A stretch of 64,000 nt of DNA from Xanthobacteraceae bacterium (GTDB lineage: Bacteria; Pseudomonadota; Alphaproteobacteria; Rhizobiales; Xanthobacteraceae). The notes beneath the pieces were generated by a model. That model saw only the letters and a list, made by a program, of their open reading frames with translations, was not told the origin of the DNA and made no database searches. Below, one piece after another: positions 8,738 through 16,922 of the stretch; the first letter of the stretch is position 1, and every line of letters begins with the position of its first letter. Location of the stretch: positions 124,001-188,000 of the forward strand of contig JARBUD010000007.1 of the NCBI GenBank assembly GCA_029239875.1, in the 5' to 3' direction. A program made the position numbers and the translations under genes.

Positions 8738-8833
8738 CGTCATGGCCGGGCTCGTCCCGGCCATCCACGTTTCTCTCTCCGATGGAACGTCCTCATCCTG
8801 AGGTGCTCGCGCAGCGCGCCTCGAAGGATGAGG
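8738..8833. repeat. Half copies of repeat families C and B in tandem
   Basis: A family C half (CGTCATGGCCGGG...CCGGCCATCCACG, 8738-8770) is followed by a family B half (CCTCATCCTGAGGTGC...CCTCGAAGGATGAGGG, 8791-8833). They occupy the gap between hslO and the end of the convergent argE. Confidence 0.75.
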
Positions 8834-8839
8834 GTGTCT

Positions 8840-10000
8840 TTACACACACTCCCCGATCAGCCCCTTCAGGAACCGCTCGCAGGCCCTGAGCTGTGCGACC
8901 TCGATGTACTCGTCCGGCTTGTGCGCCTGGTCGATCGAGCCGGGGCCGCAGACGATGGTCGGGATGCCCTGCTCCTGGAAATGCCCGCCCTCGGTGCCGT
9001 AGGCGACCGTGTAGGTGCGGTTCTGTCCGGCGAGCCGCAGCGCCAGCGTCTCCGCCTCCGAGCCGGTCTGCGGGCTGAGCGGCGGCACCTTGTAGATGAA
9101 GTCGGTGGTGATCTCGGCCTCCGGTGCCGTGGCGCGCAGCTTCGGCAGCACCACCTCGCGGCCGAACCGCTCGAACCGATCGAGAAGCGCATTCTCGTCG
9201 AAGCCCGGCAGGCCGCGCAGGTTCCAGCGTATGGCGCAGCGGCGCGGCACGATGTTGCCCGCCGTGCCTCCGTCGATCACCGTCACCTGCAGCGTCGTAT
9301 TCGGTGGGTCGAAGCGCCCGGACCGGTCGCCGGCGGCGATCAGCTCCTCGCGGTAGCGGTCGAGCTCGCCCACCAGCTCGGCGGCGGCGAAGATGGCGTT
9401 GGCGCCGAGTTGCGGCATGGAGGAATGCGCCTCGCGCCCGGTCACCGTCGTCACATAGGCGACGCCGGACTTGTGCGCGTCGACCACCCGCATCGAGGTC
9501 GGCTCGCCGACGATGCACGCGCGGGGCAGCGGCAGGTCCACGCCCAGTTTCCGTACCGCCGGCACCACGCCGGTGCAGCCGACCTCCTCGTCATAGGAGA
9601 CCAGCAGGTGGAGCGGCGTCCTGAGCTTCGCCGCCGTCATCTCCGGCAGCATGGCGAGGCAGGTGGCGACAAAACCCTTCATGTCGCAGGAGCCGCGCCC
9701 ATAGAGCCGGTCGTCCCTGGGCGTCAGGGTGAACGGGTCGGCGGTCCAGGGCTGGCCGTCGACCGGCACCACGTCGGAATGGCCGGAGAGGCACACGCCG
9801 CCGATCCCGGCGGGGCCGATGGTGGCGAACAGGCTCGCCTTGTCACCCGCCTCGTTCGGCACAGTGACGCTGTCGACGCCATGAGCCGAGAGGTAGTCGC
9901 GCACGAAGGCGATGAGGTCCAGATTGGAGTTCCGGCTCGTCGTATCGAACGCGACCAGATGGGCGAGAAGTTCCTCGGTCGTCGTCCGTCCGGCCAGCAT
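8840..10000 (-). CDS. argE: Acetylornithine deacetylase (M20 family)
   Basis: 386-aa zinc hydrolase that releases ornithine from N-acetylornithine. Metal-site motifs are SGHSDVVPVDG, GRGSCDMKG and YDEEVGCTG, the order seen in M20 ArgE. The start at 10000 gives the usual family length; the frame extends to 10051 without similarity. Together with argD and argF it supplies the linear arginine route, although argE sits on the opposite strand. Some M20 members act on other N-acyl amino acids, so the substrate is inferred from similarity and neighbours. Confidence 0.88.
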   Translation of the reverse strand: MLAGRTTTEELLAHLVAFDTTSRNSNLDLIAFVRDYLSAHGVDSVTVPNEAGDKASLFATIGPAGIGGVCLSGHSDVVPVDGQPWTADPFTLTPRDDRLYGRGSCDMKGFVATCLAMLPEMTAAKLRTPLHLLVSYDEEVGCTGVVPAVRKLGVDLPLPRACIVGEPTSMRVVDAHKSGVAYVTTVTGREAHSSMPQLGANAIFAAAELVGELDRYREELIAAGDRSGRFDPPNTTLQVTVIDGGTAGNIVPRRCAIRWNLRGLPGFDENALLDRFERFGREVVLPKLRATAPEAEITTDFIYKVPPLSPQTGSEAETLALRLAGQNRTYTVAYGTEGGHFQEQGIPTIVCGPGSIDQAHKPDEYIEVAQLRACERFLKGLIGECV

Positions 10001-10101
10001 GGAAGGTCCCCGTTTTGCTTTGAGGCGGCAGCATAGAGGGGAATGCTGCACCGCCCAACGGGGCGTGCCGCCGCTCCAGCGGATTTTCGTGGATCGGATG
10101 G

Positions 10102-11553
10102 TCAGCGCCGCCAGAAGCTCGGCAGGAACAGCACCAGCACGGTGAACAGCTCAAGGCGCCCGACCACCATGCCGAAGGAGAGCAGCCAGATCACGTGCTC
10201 GGGCAGGGCGGAGAAGTTCTGCGATGGCCCCACCACCGGCCCCAGCCCCGGCCCCACATTGGCGATGGCGGTGATCGACAGCGAGAAGGCGCTGATCATG
10301 TCGAAGCCGACCGCGTTGATCACCATGCCGATGACCATGAAGCTGGCGAGGTAGAGGAAGGCGAAGGACAGCACCGAAGCCACCACCTCGTCGCTGATCG
10401 GCTTGCCGCCATAGAGCACGGGGAACACCCCGCTCGGATAGATGATGCGCTTGAGGTGCTGGCCCAGCGCCGAGCCGAGGATGGCGATGCGGAAGCTCTT
10501 CATGCCGCCGGCGGTCGAGCCGGTGCAGGCGCCGAGGAACAGCAGGATGAAATAGAGCGCGTCGGTCGGCGGTCCCCAATGGGTGAAGTCCACCGCGACG
10601 AAGCCGGTGGTGGACATGATCGACACCACGTTGAACAGCGCCTGCCGCAGCGCCGTCTCCCCCACCGCTATGCCCCCGCGCACCTGCTGCACGGTCGAGA
10701 CCAGCGTGAACAGCAGGACGAGGGAGAGGAACAGCCGCACCTCAGTATTGGCCAACAGCCGGCTGAAATCGCCCGCCAGCACGCGCAGATAGAGCACGAA
10801 GGGCAGCGAGCCGGCCAGCATGAAGAAGATCGCCGCATAGTCGATCGCCGGGCTCTTGAAGTAGCCGATCGAGGCGTCATGGGTGGAGAAGCCGCCGGTC
10901 GAGATGGTCGACATGGCGTGGGCGATGGCGTCGAACACGCTCATGCCGAGGAAGGCGTAGGTCACCGCGCAGGCGAAGGAGAGCAGCAGGTAGGTGCCGA
11001 GGATGCTCTTGGCCATCTGCGTCGCGCGCGGCAGCATCTTCTCCGACTTGTCGGAGGATTCCGCGCGAAAGAGCTGCATGCCGCCGATCTGCATCATCGG
11101 CAGCAGCGCCATCGCCATGACGATGATGCCGATGCCGCCGTACCAGTGCAGGAAGGCGCGCCAGATGAGGACGCCGGGCGGGCGCGTGTCGAGATTGGTG
11201 ACCACGGTGGCGCCGGTGGTGGTCAGCCCAGACATCGCCTCGAAATAGGCGTCGGTGAAGGAGAGGTCGGTCTGCGCCCACATGAAGGGGATGGCAGCAA
11301 AGGCCGAGAGCAGCAGCCAGCTCGCCGTGGTCAGCACGAAGGCCTGCCGCAGATCCAGCTTCTCCACCTCGCTGGAGCGTCCCGCCAGCCACAGCGACAG
11401 GCCGACGAAGGCGGTGATGACGGCGGCGGCGGCATAGACCACGAAGTCGCGTTCCCCGGCGATGAGGTCCACCAGGGCGGGGATCATCATCGTCGTGCCG
11501 AGGATGGCGAGCAGAACGCCGAGGATGGCGGCGATCGGGCGGAAGTCGATCAC
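10102..11553 (-). CDS. trkH: TrkH-family potassium uptake channel subunit
   Basis: 483-aa polytopic inner-membrane protein with the SKT-superfamily repeats of a selectivity-filter Gly. The first pore loop reads MSGLTTTGATVV, and later ones STISTGGFSTHD, MSTTGFVAVDF and ANVGPGLGPV. It pairs with the peripheral NAD-binding TrkA, which is not in this window. The start is GTG at 11553, with no strong ribosome-binding site. This GTG overlaps the stop of a small possible upstream ORF in GTGA. Confidence 0.92.
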   Translation of the reverse strand: MIDFRPIAAILGVLLAILGTTMMIPALVDLIAGERDFVVYAAAAVITAFVGLSLWLAGRSSEVEKLDLRQAFVLTTASWLLLSAFAAIPFMWAQTDLSFTDAYFEAMSGLTTTGATVVTNLDTRPPGVLIWRAFLHWYGGIGIIVMAMALLPMMQIGGMQLFRAESSDKSEKMLPRATQMAKSILGTYLLLSFACAVTYAFLGMSVFDAIAHAMSTISTGGFSTHDASIGYFKSPAIDYAAIFFMLAGSLPFVLYLRVLAGDFSRLLANTEVRLFLSLVLLFTLVSTVQQVRGGIAVGETALRQALFNVVSIMSTTGFVAVDFTHWGPPTDALYFILLFLGACTGSTAGGMKSFRIAILGSALGQHLKRIIYPSGVFPVLYGGKPISDEVVASVLSFAFLYLASFMVIGMVINAVGFDMISAFSLSITAIANVGPGLGPVVGPSQNFSALPEHVIWLLSFGMVVGRLELFTVLVLFLPSFWRR

Positions 11554-11681
11554 GGGATCACGGAACCGTTCGGCACGGGACGCTCGCGGGAGGCCTTGGC
11601 GGCGCGGGGATCGGAGGCACGCGCCACCATAGCTGCTTCGCCGGGGCGCCGGAAGCTACGCTTGCGCTCCTTCGCCTTCAT
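11550..11681 (-). CDS. Possible small basic protein upstream of trkH
   Basis: 43-codon frame rich in Lys and Arg (starts MKAKERKRSFRR) whose TGA overlaps the trkH GTG. The overlap and the G/C-rich third positions are compatible with coding. There is no good ribosome-binding site, and I recognise no family. It may be chance. The rest of the gap 11682-11988 is repeat sequence. Confidence 0.2.
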   Translation of the reverse strand: MKAKERKRSFRRPGEAAMVARASDPRAAKASRERPVPNGSVIP

Positions 11682-11734
11682 CCCCGAGGAAGCCTGTCCT
11701 TCGATCGTCATCCCGGACGAAACCTGTCTGCAAC

Positions 11735-11828
11735 CGTCATCCCGGACGGCCGCAGGCCGATCCGGGATCGGGGCCGACAACCGGCTTGCGATCCCGGCTC
11801 TCCGGCTACGCCTCCGGCCGGGATGACG
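11735..11828. repeat. Family A palindromic repeat, full copy (inverted)
   Basis: Reads CGTCATCCCGGACGGCC at the left and GCCGGGATGACGG at the right, so the two halves are in the opposite order from the copies at 7546 and 23192. A shorter fragment (CGTCATCCCGGACG) precedes it near 11706. Confidence 0.78.
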
Positions 11829-11857
11829 GCGCAGGGAGGGAGCACCTCCACAAACAC

Positions 11858-11968
11858 ACCCTCATCCTGAGGTGCGAGCGCAGCGAGCCTCGAAGGATGG
11901 TCGTTGCCGGGCGCGCGGGCGAACATCCTTCGAGGCCCGGCGAGACGCCGGGCACCTCAGGATGAGGG
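11858..11968. repeat. Family B palindromic repeat, full copy
   Basis: Begins CCCTCATCCTGAGGTGC and ends GCACCTCAGGATGAGGG. Inner stems are GAGCGCAGCGAGC-like on the left and CCGGCGAGACGCCGG on the right. It lies 20 bases beyond the end of apaG and 30 bases from the family A copy. Confidence 0.85.
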
Positions 11969-11988
11969 TCCTCCAGGGCTAAGGAGCC

Positions 11989-12381
11989 TCAGTTCAACGT
12001 CCTCAATTCCCCGGGCATGTCGAGCGAGAAGGCGGGCACCTCGGCGTCGAAAATCTCGCCGCTCTCGGTGATGAGGTTGTAGCTGCCCTCCATGATGCCG
12101 GTGGAGGTCGGCAGCGGCACGCCGCTAGTGTACTCGAAATGCGCGCCCGGCGGCAGCACCGGCTGCTCGCCGACGACGCCGGCGCCGCGCACTTCCTGCA
12201 CCCGGCCGAGCGCGTCGGTGATCAGCCAGTGGCGCGATTTCAGCTGCACCGTTTCCGGGCCGAGATTGACGATCTCGACCGTGTAGGCCCAGAAGAACTG
12301 GGCGCGCTCCGGATCGGATCGCTCCGGCGCGAAGCGCGGGCTCACCGTCACCTGCACGCCCCTCGTCGTCGCCCGGTACAT
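11989..12381 (-). CDS. apaG: ApaG domain protein
   Basis: 130-aa ApaG, a beta-sandwich (fibronectin III-like) cytoplasmic protein linked in enterobacteria to cobalt/magnesium homeostasis and Ap4A levels; its biochemical role is unclear. Typical segments are AYTVEIVNLGPETVQLKSRH, WLITDALGRVQEVRG and MEGSYNLI near the end. The start at 12381 follows GGGAGG by six bases; the frame extends to 12465 without similarity. It ends toward a repeat cluster and is followed, 108 bases upstream on the same strand, by metZ. Confidence 0.93.
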   Translation of the reverse strand: MYRATTRGVQVTVSPRFAPERSDPERAQFFWAYTVEIVNLGPETVQLKSRHWLITDALGRVQEVRGAGVVGEQPVLPPGAHFEYTSGVPLPTSTGIMEGSYNLITESGEIFDAEVPAFSLDMPGELRTLN

Positions 12382-12489
12382 CCGGCGCCTCCCTGTGCTC
12401 TGCTTCGCCCAAGGCACGCTAGTGAAAGGCTTTTGCCCGTGAAGGGCAAGGCGGTGACGATTCACGAGAGCGTTGGTGCTGACCCACCC

Positions 12490-13695
12490 TCACCCCTTCA
12501 GCGCGTGGGCGACGTCGTCGGTCAGGTCGTCGACATGCTCCAGCCCGACCGAGAGCCGCACCATGCCGTCGGAAATGCCCATCTGCGCCCGCGCCTCCGG
12601 CGTGAAGCGCTGGTGCGTGGTCGTCGCCGGATGGGTGATCAGGCTCTTGGCGTCGCCGAGATTGTTGGAGATGCGCGCGATCCGCAGCCCGTTGAGGAAG
12701 CGGAAGGCGCCGGCCTTGCCGCCCTCGACCTCGAAGGTGACGAGCGTGCCGCCGCCGCGCATCTGGCGCTTCGCCAGCTCGTATTGCGGGTGGTCGGCGC
12801 GGTACGGATAGATCACCTTGATGACGCCGGGCAGGCTCGCGACGCGGTCGGCCAGGGTCGCGGCGCTCGCCTGCGAGCGCTCGACACGCAGCGGCAGCGT
12901 CTCGAGGCCCTTGAGCATCACCCAGGCATTGAAGGGCGACACCGACGGGCCGGTTTGGCGCAGGAAGGTCTGCAGGTGATCGTTGAGGAATTTCTCCGAG
13001 CACAGCACCACGCCGGCGAGGCAGCGCCCCTGCCCATCGATATGTTTGGTGGCGGAATAGACGACGACGTCGGCGCCGAGCGCCAGCGGGCTCTGCAGCA
13101 TCGGCGTCGCGAACACGTTGTCGACGATCAGGCAGGCGCCTGCCGCCTTCGACACCTGCGCCACCGCCGCGATGTCGACTAGCTCCAGCGTCGGGTTGGT
13201 CGGGCTCTCCAGGAAGAACACCTTGGTCTCCGGCTGCACCGCCGCCTTCCAGGCGTCGATGTCGGTGCCGTCGACCAGCGTCGAGGTGACGCCGAAGCGC
13301 GGCAGCAGTTCCTCCACCACATAGCGGCAGGAGCCGAACAGCGCGCGCGCCGCCACGACGTGATCGCCGGTCTTGAGCTGGCACAGCAGCGAGGCCGTCA
13401 CCGCCGCCATGCCCGAGGCCGTGGCGCGGGCGACCTCGGCGCCCTCCAAGAGCGCGAGGCGGGTCTCGAACATCGCCGCCGTCGGGTTGGAATAACGCGT
13501 GTAGATGAAGCCGGGATCGTCGCCCTTAAAGCGCGCCTCCGCCTGCTCGGCGGTGTCGTAGACATAGCCCTGCGTCAGGAAGAGCGCCTCCGAGGTCTCG
13601 CCGAAGGGCGAGCGCAATATGCCGCCCTGCACGAGGCGCGTGTCGGGGCGCAACTGGGCGATCTCGGCGGGGGTGAGCTTGGTTTCGGCGGTCAT
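12490..13695 (-). CDS. metZ: O-succinylhomoserine sulfhydrylase
   Basis: 401-aa Cys/Met-metabolism PLP enzyme that makes homocysteine from O-succinylhomoserine and sulfide. The PLP lysine is K217 in YSATKHIDGQGR. Other marks are YTRYSNPT (65-72) and ESPTNPTLE (163-171). The start at 13695 matches the family; a 14-codon extension is not conserved. A SAM-II riboswitch ends 66 bases upstream, which supports the methionine role and gives feedback control by S-adenosylmethionine. Confidence 0.93.
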   Translation of the reverse strand: MTAETKLTPAEIAQLRPDTRLVQGGILRSPFGETSEALFLTQGYVYDTAEQAEARFKGDDPGFIYTRYSNPTAAMFETRLALLEGAEVARATASGMAAVTASLLCQLKTGDHVVAARALFGSCRYVVEELLPRFGVTSTLVDGTDIDAWKAAVQPETKVFFLESPTNPTLELVDIAAVAQVSKAAGACLIVDNVFATPMLQSPLALGADVVVYSATKHIDGQGRCLAGVVLCSEKFLNDHLQTFLRQTGPSVSPFNAWVMLKGLETLPLRVERSQASAATLADRVASLPGVIKVIYPYRADHPQYELAKRQMRGGGTLVTFEVEGGKAGAFRFLNGLRIARISNNLGDAKSLITHPATTTHQRFTPEARAQMGISDGMVRLSVGLEHVDDLTDDVAHALKG

Positions 13696-13758
13696 CTGGC
13701 GGCGCTCCGGTCTCTCGCGATAGCCGGGGACGCCCACGCGCAGACGCTGCGCGGCCCC

Positions 13759-13820
13759 GACCTTTTAGCAACCTTGTTTAGCGTGGCGGCAAGCCGGCCG
13801 GCTCAAAGGACCACGTAAGG
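13759..13820 (-). promoter_or_regulatory. SAM-II riboswitch (metA motif) before metZ
   Basis: On the minus strand the leader reads ACGTGG, then TTTGAGCCGGCCGGCTTGC, GCCACGCTAAACAAGG and TGCTAAAAGG. This matches the SAM-II pseudoknot as known from Rhizobiales met genes: the P1 strands CGTGG/CCACG, the conserved TTGAGCCGGCCGGCTTGC and the A-rich 3' end that closes P2. SAM-II usually shuts off translation initiation. It lies in the divergent gap with the dCTP deaminase gene. Confidence 0.9.
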
Positions 13821-13900
13821 CGGGATTACTCCCGTGCCCGGCTTGGCGTCAAGGGGCGCGTCCGTTAAACCGAACGGAACAACCCATCGGAGAAACGGCG

Positions 13901-15034
13901 TTGGCGGATTCTGGCGTGGCAGCTTCGGGACTTGCGGGCGAAGGTATCCTGCCCGGCCATGTCATCGAGACCCTGGCCGAGCACGGCGCCATCCGCATGG
14001 CCCGCCCCTTCGACGCCGACCAGGTGCAGCCGGCGAGCCTCGATCTGCGCCTCGGCCCGACCGCCTGGCGCATCCGCGCGAGCTTCCTGCCCGGCCCGTC
14101 CGAGACGGTGGCCGAGCGGCTCGATCGCCTCGCCTTGCACCAGCTCGACCTCACCTCCGGCGAGGTTCTGGAGACCGGCTGCGTCTATCTCGTCGAGCTG
14201 GAGGAGGCACTGGCGCTGCCCGCCGACATCGCCGCCTCGACCAACCCGAAGAGCTCCACCGGCCGGCTCGACGTGTTCACCCGCGTCATCGCCGACCGCT
14301 CGCGCGCCTTCGACATCGTGCCGCTCGGCTATGAGGGCAAGCTCTATCTTGAGATCAGCCCGCGCACCTTCCCGATCCTCGTGCGGCGTGGCTCGCGCCT
14401 GTCGCAGATCCGCTTCCGCCGCGGCGACGCAAGGCTGGAGGAAGACGAGCTGCGTGCCCTCGACGCCGCCGAGAAGCTGGTCGACACGCCCCGCCCGGAC
14501 GTCGCCGGCGCCGGAATAGCGGTCAGCGTCGACCTCTCCGGCGAAGGTTTCGGCGGCCTGCTCGGCTTCCGCGCCAAGCGCCATACCGGGCTCATAGACG
14601 TCGACAGGCGCGCCGCCTGCGAGGTCGAGGACTATTGGGAGCCGCTCGTCACCCGCGGCCGGCGCGAGCTGGTGCTCGATCCCGACGCCTTCTACATCCT
14701 CGCCTCCAAGGAAGCGGTCCACGTGCCGCCGAGCCATGCGGCGGAGATGGTGCCGTTCGACCCGCTGGTCGGCGAGTTCCGTGTGCACTATGCCGGCTTC
14801 TTCGACCCGGGCTTCGGCCACAGCGCGGCGGGCGGCTCAGGTGCCCGCGCGGTGCTGGAGGTGCGCTCGCGCGAGGTGCCGTTCATCCTGGAAGACGGCC
14901 AGATCGTCGGCCGCCTGGTCTATGAGCGCATGCTGGAACTGCCGCGCACGCTCTATGGCGAGGGACTGGGCTCCAACTACCAGGCGCAGGGGCTGAAGCT
15001 TTCCAAGCACTTCCGGCCGTGGACGCGGGACTAA
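13901..15034 (+). CDS. dcd: 2'-deoxycytidine 5'-triphosphate deaminase, double-domain form
   Basis: 377 aa, about twice the usual length of Dcd (about 190). The N-terminal half has a dCTP deaminase-like fold with LDLRLG (47-52) and the active-site stretch NPKSSTGRLDVFTRVI, in place of the usual SSxGRxG. The C-terminal half looks like a second, diverged dUTPase-like domain (FDPGFGHSAAGG, ARAVLEVRSREVPF). This matches the alphaproteobacterial two-domain annotation. It should produce dUTP for dTMP synthesis. The TTG start at 13901 is preceded by CGGAGA at eight bases. It is convergent with nudC, with only three bases between the stops. Confidence 0.82.
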   Translation: MADSGVAASGLAGEGILPGHVIETLAEHGAIRMARPFDADQVQPASLDLRLGPTAWRIRASFLPGPSETVAERLDRLALHQLDLTSGEVLETGCVYLVELEEALALPADIAASTNPKSSTGRLDVFTRVIADRSRAFDIVPLGYEGKLYLEISPRTFPILVRRGSRLSQIRFRRGDARLEEDELRALDAAEKLVDTPRPDVAGAGIAVSVDLSGEGFGGLLGFRAKRHTGLIDVDRRAACEVEDYWEPLVTRGRRELVLDPDAFYILASKEAVHVPPSHAAEMVPFDPLVGEFRVHYAGFFDPGFGHSAAGGSGARAVLEVRSREVPFILEDGQIVGRLVYERMLELPRTLYGEGLGSNYQAQGLKLSKHFRPWTRD

Positions 15035-15037
15035 GCG

Positions 15038-16012
15038 TCACCCCTTCGGCGGGTCGCGCCCTTCCACGAACGCCCTGATTAGATGATGCGCGATCGCCAT
15101 CTGCGGCGGGGCGGTCAGGCCGTCGGGATGGGTACGCGTCAGCAGCAGCGCCGCCTCGTCGCGGTGGAACCAGCGCGCGCCCTCCAGTTCGTTCGCGTCG
15201 ATGGTGATCTCGCGCGAGGTCGCCTGCGCATGCGTGCCGATCATCACCGACATCGGGAACGGCCAGGGCTGCGAGGCGAGGTAGCGCACCTCGCCGGTGC
15301 GGATGCCCGCCTCCTCCAGCGTCTCGCGCCGCACCGCCTGCTCGAAGGTCTCGCCCGGCTCGACGAAGCCGGCGAGGCACGACCACATGCCGGGCGCGAA
15401 GCGCGGCGAGCGGCCGAGCAGGCAATGGTCGCCGTCGACGGTGAGCATGATCACCACCGGGTCGGTGCGCGGGAAATGCTGCGCGCCGCAATTCGGGCAT
15501 TCGCGCCGCCAGCCGGCCTCGGCAACAATGAGCTTCTCCCCGCAATTGGAGCAGAAGGTGCGCCGCGCGTGCCAGGCCAGCATCGCCTTGGCGGTGGCGA
15601 GCTCGCCGATCTCCTCGGCGCTCACCAGTCCCTGCACTGCGATCGAGCGCAGGTCGATGACGAACAGGTCCGCCCGCTCCGTCAGCATGGCGAGGGCGGC
15701 GGCGTGCAGCGGCAGCACGAAATGCGGCGTGCCCTCGTCGAGGCCGAGCAGGCACGCCTCGTTGGGGCGCCCGCCGAGCGCGGCCGCCTCCTCCAGCGCG
15801 AACAGCGCCTCGAAGGCACCAGGGCCATCTTCCATGCCCGGGCGACGTTTCAGCACGATGCTCTCGCCGGCGATGAGGCAGGCGCGCGCCCGCGGGTCGG
15901 CGAGAAACGCCTCGCTTTCCCCGCGCCGCTCGCTGGCGCGGTCGAGCCGCGCGCCGGTGTAGCCGAGATGCGGCCACGGCCCCAGAAGGTCGGTCACCGT
16001 CCCCGTCGCCAT
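15038..16012 (-). CDS. nudC: NADH pyrophosphatase NudC
   Basis: 324-aa Nudix hydrolase. It has the NudC zinc ribbon (CSNCGEKL and CPNCG) between an N-terminal domain and the Nudix box GFVEPGETFEQAVRRETLEE. The SQPWPFPMSVMIG motif after the box is the NADH-specific array (SQPWPFPxS). It cleaves NAD(H) to NMN(H) and AMP and, in other bacteria, removes NAD caps from RNA. The start ATG at 16012 shares its A with the stop of the HIT gene (TGATG), so translation is coupled. Confidence 0.93.
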   Translation of the reverse strand: MATGTVTDLLGPWPHLGYTGARLDRASERRGESEAFLADPRARACLIAGESIVLKRRPGMEDGPGAFEALFALEEAAALGGRPNEACLLGLDEGTPHFVLPLHAAALAMLTERADLFVIDLRSIAVQGLVSAEEIGELATAKAMLAWHARRTFCSNCGEKLIVAEAGWRRECPNCGAQHFPRTDPVVIMLTVDGDHCLLGRSPRFAPGMWSCLAGFVEPGETFEQAVRRETLEEAGIRTGEVRYLASQPWPFPMSVMIGTHAQATSREITIDANELEGARWFHRDEAALLLTRTHPDGLTAPPQMAIAHHLIRAFVEGRDPPKG

Positions 16013-16434
16013 CACGCCTCGCCCAGCGCGCTGCGCAGCCGCGCCACCAGCAGCATGGCCTGCGGCGCCGCATAGCCCTGGCGCTCGCCGACGCCCCAGA
16101 CCGGCTTCGGCCAGGCCGCGTCGGTGGTGAAGCGGGCGATGACGTGGACGTGCAGCTGGCGCACCATGTTGCCGAGCGCGGCGACGTTGAGCTTGTCGCA
16201 GCCGGTCAATTCCTTGAGCGCCCGCGCCACGCGGTCGATCTCGCCGGTGAGCGCGAGGCGCGCTTCGCCTTCGAGATCGATCAGATCGGCGAGGCCCGCC
16301 CGGCGCGGCACCAGGACCAGCCAGGGGAAGCGCGCATCGTCCACCAGTCTTACGGTGGCGAGCGGAAGGTCGAGCACCGGGAAACTGTCGGCCTCCAGCT
16401 GCGGATCGAGCTGGAAAGGGGGATCGTCGCTCAT
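16012..16434 (-). CDS. HIT family protein
   Basis: 140-aa histidine-triad nucleotide hydrolase/transferase-like protein. The motif reads QLHVHVIAR: the first His of the triad is Gln, while the central (nucleophile) and third His are kept, as in many alphaproteobacterial members. The likely substrate is a nucleoside phosphoramidate or dinucleoside polyphosphate; this is not known here. The start at 16434 (MSDDPPFQL) is chosen over the open frame to 16545. It is the first gene of a two-gene unit with nudC, both handling nucleotide pyrophosphates. Confidence 0.85.
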   Translation of the reverse strand: MSDDPPFQLDPQLEADSFPVLDLPLATVRLVDDARFPWLVLVPRRAGLADLIDLEGEARLALTGEIDRVARALKELTGCDKLNVAALGNMVRQLHVHVIARFTTDAAWPKPVWGVGERQGYAAPQAMLLVARLRSALGEA

Positions 16435-16602
16435 CTGCCGGATCGCCGTGCTTTTGGGGCCGTGCCGGAAGCTGCGCAGGGAGCCTCGCGGGTCGGCCGG
16501 GATGCGGGTTGCCCACCTATAGCCGCCCCGCCCGGCGCGCGCCATGTCGATGTTCCGGCATGCGGGGAGCGATGAGTGGAGCGGCGGCTTCCCTCAATGA
16601 AG

Positions 16603-16693
16603 CGTCATCCCGGACGGCCACAGGCCGATCCGGGACCGCTATCAAGATGGAGAGCGATCCCGGCCCTCCGCTACGCTCCGGACGGGATGACGG
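16603..16693. repeat. Family A palindromic repeat, full copy (inverted)
   Basis: Starts CGTCATCCCGGACGGCC and ends GGACGGGATGACGG. It stands 17 bases before a family B copy, in the 488-base gap between the divergent HIT and MFS genes. Confidence 0.8.
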
Positions 16694-16710
16694 CGATACT
16701 GAAAGGAGCT

Positions 16711-16818
16711 CCTCATCCTGAGGTGCCTGGCGTCAGCCGGGCCTCGAAGGATGCTCGTCCAGGTGCGCTCAGGCGACCATCCTTCGAGGCCGCCTGCGGC
16801 GGCACCTCAGGATGAGGG
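16711..16818. repeat. Family B palindromic repeat, full copy
   Basis: Starts CCTCATCCTGAGGTGCC and ends GGCACCTCAGGATGAGGG. Inner stems are CTGGCGTCAGCCGGG-like (left) and CCGCCTGCGGCGG-like (right). With the family A copy it fills most of the divergent gap; the remaining sequence shows nothing I can name. Confidence 0.85.
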
Positions 16819-16922
16819 CGCTCAATAGAATGACGCTCCCCGCAAGCCACCCCATTTTCCAAATCCCCTGCAATCAAATTGCCGACGACCGGCCTTTGGC
16901 CTAGTGAAGGAGGGCGCACGGC

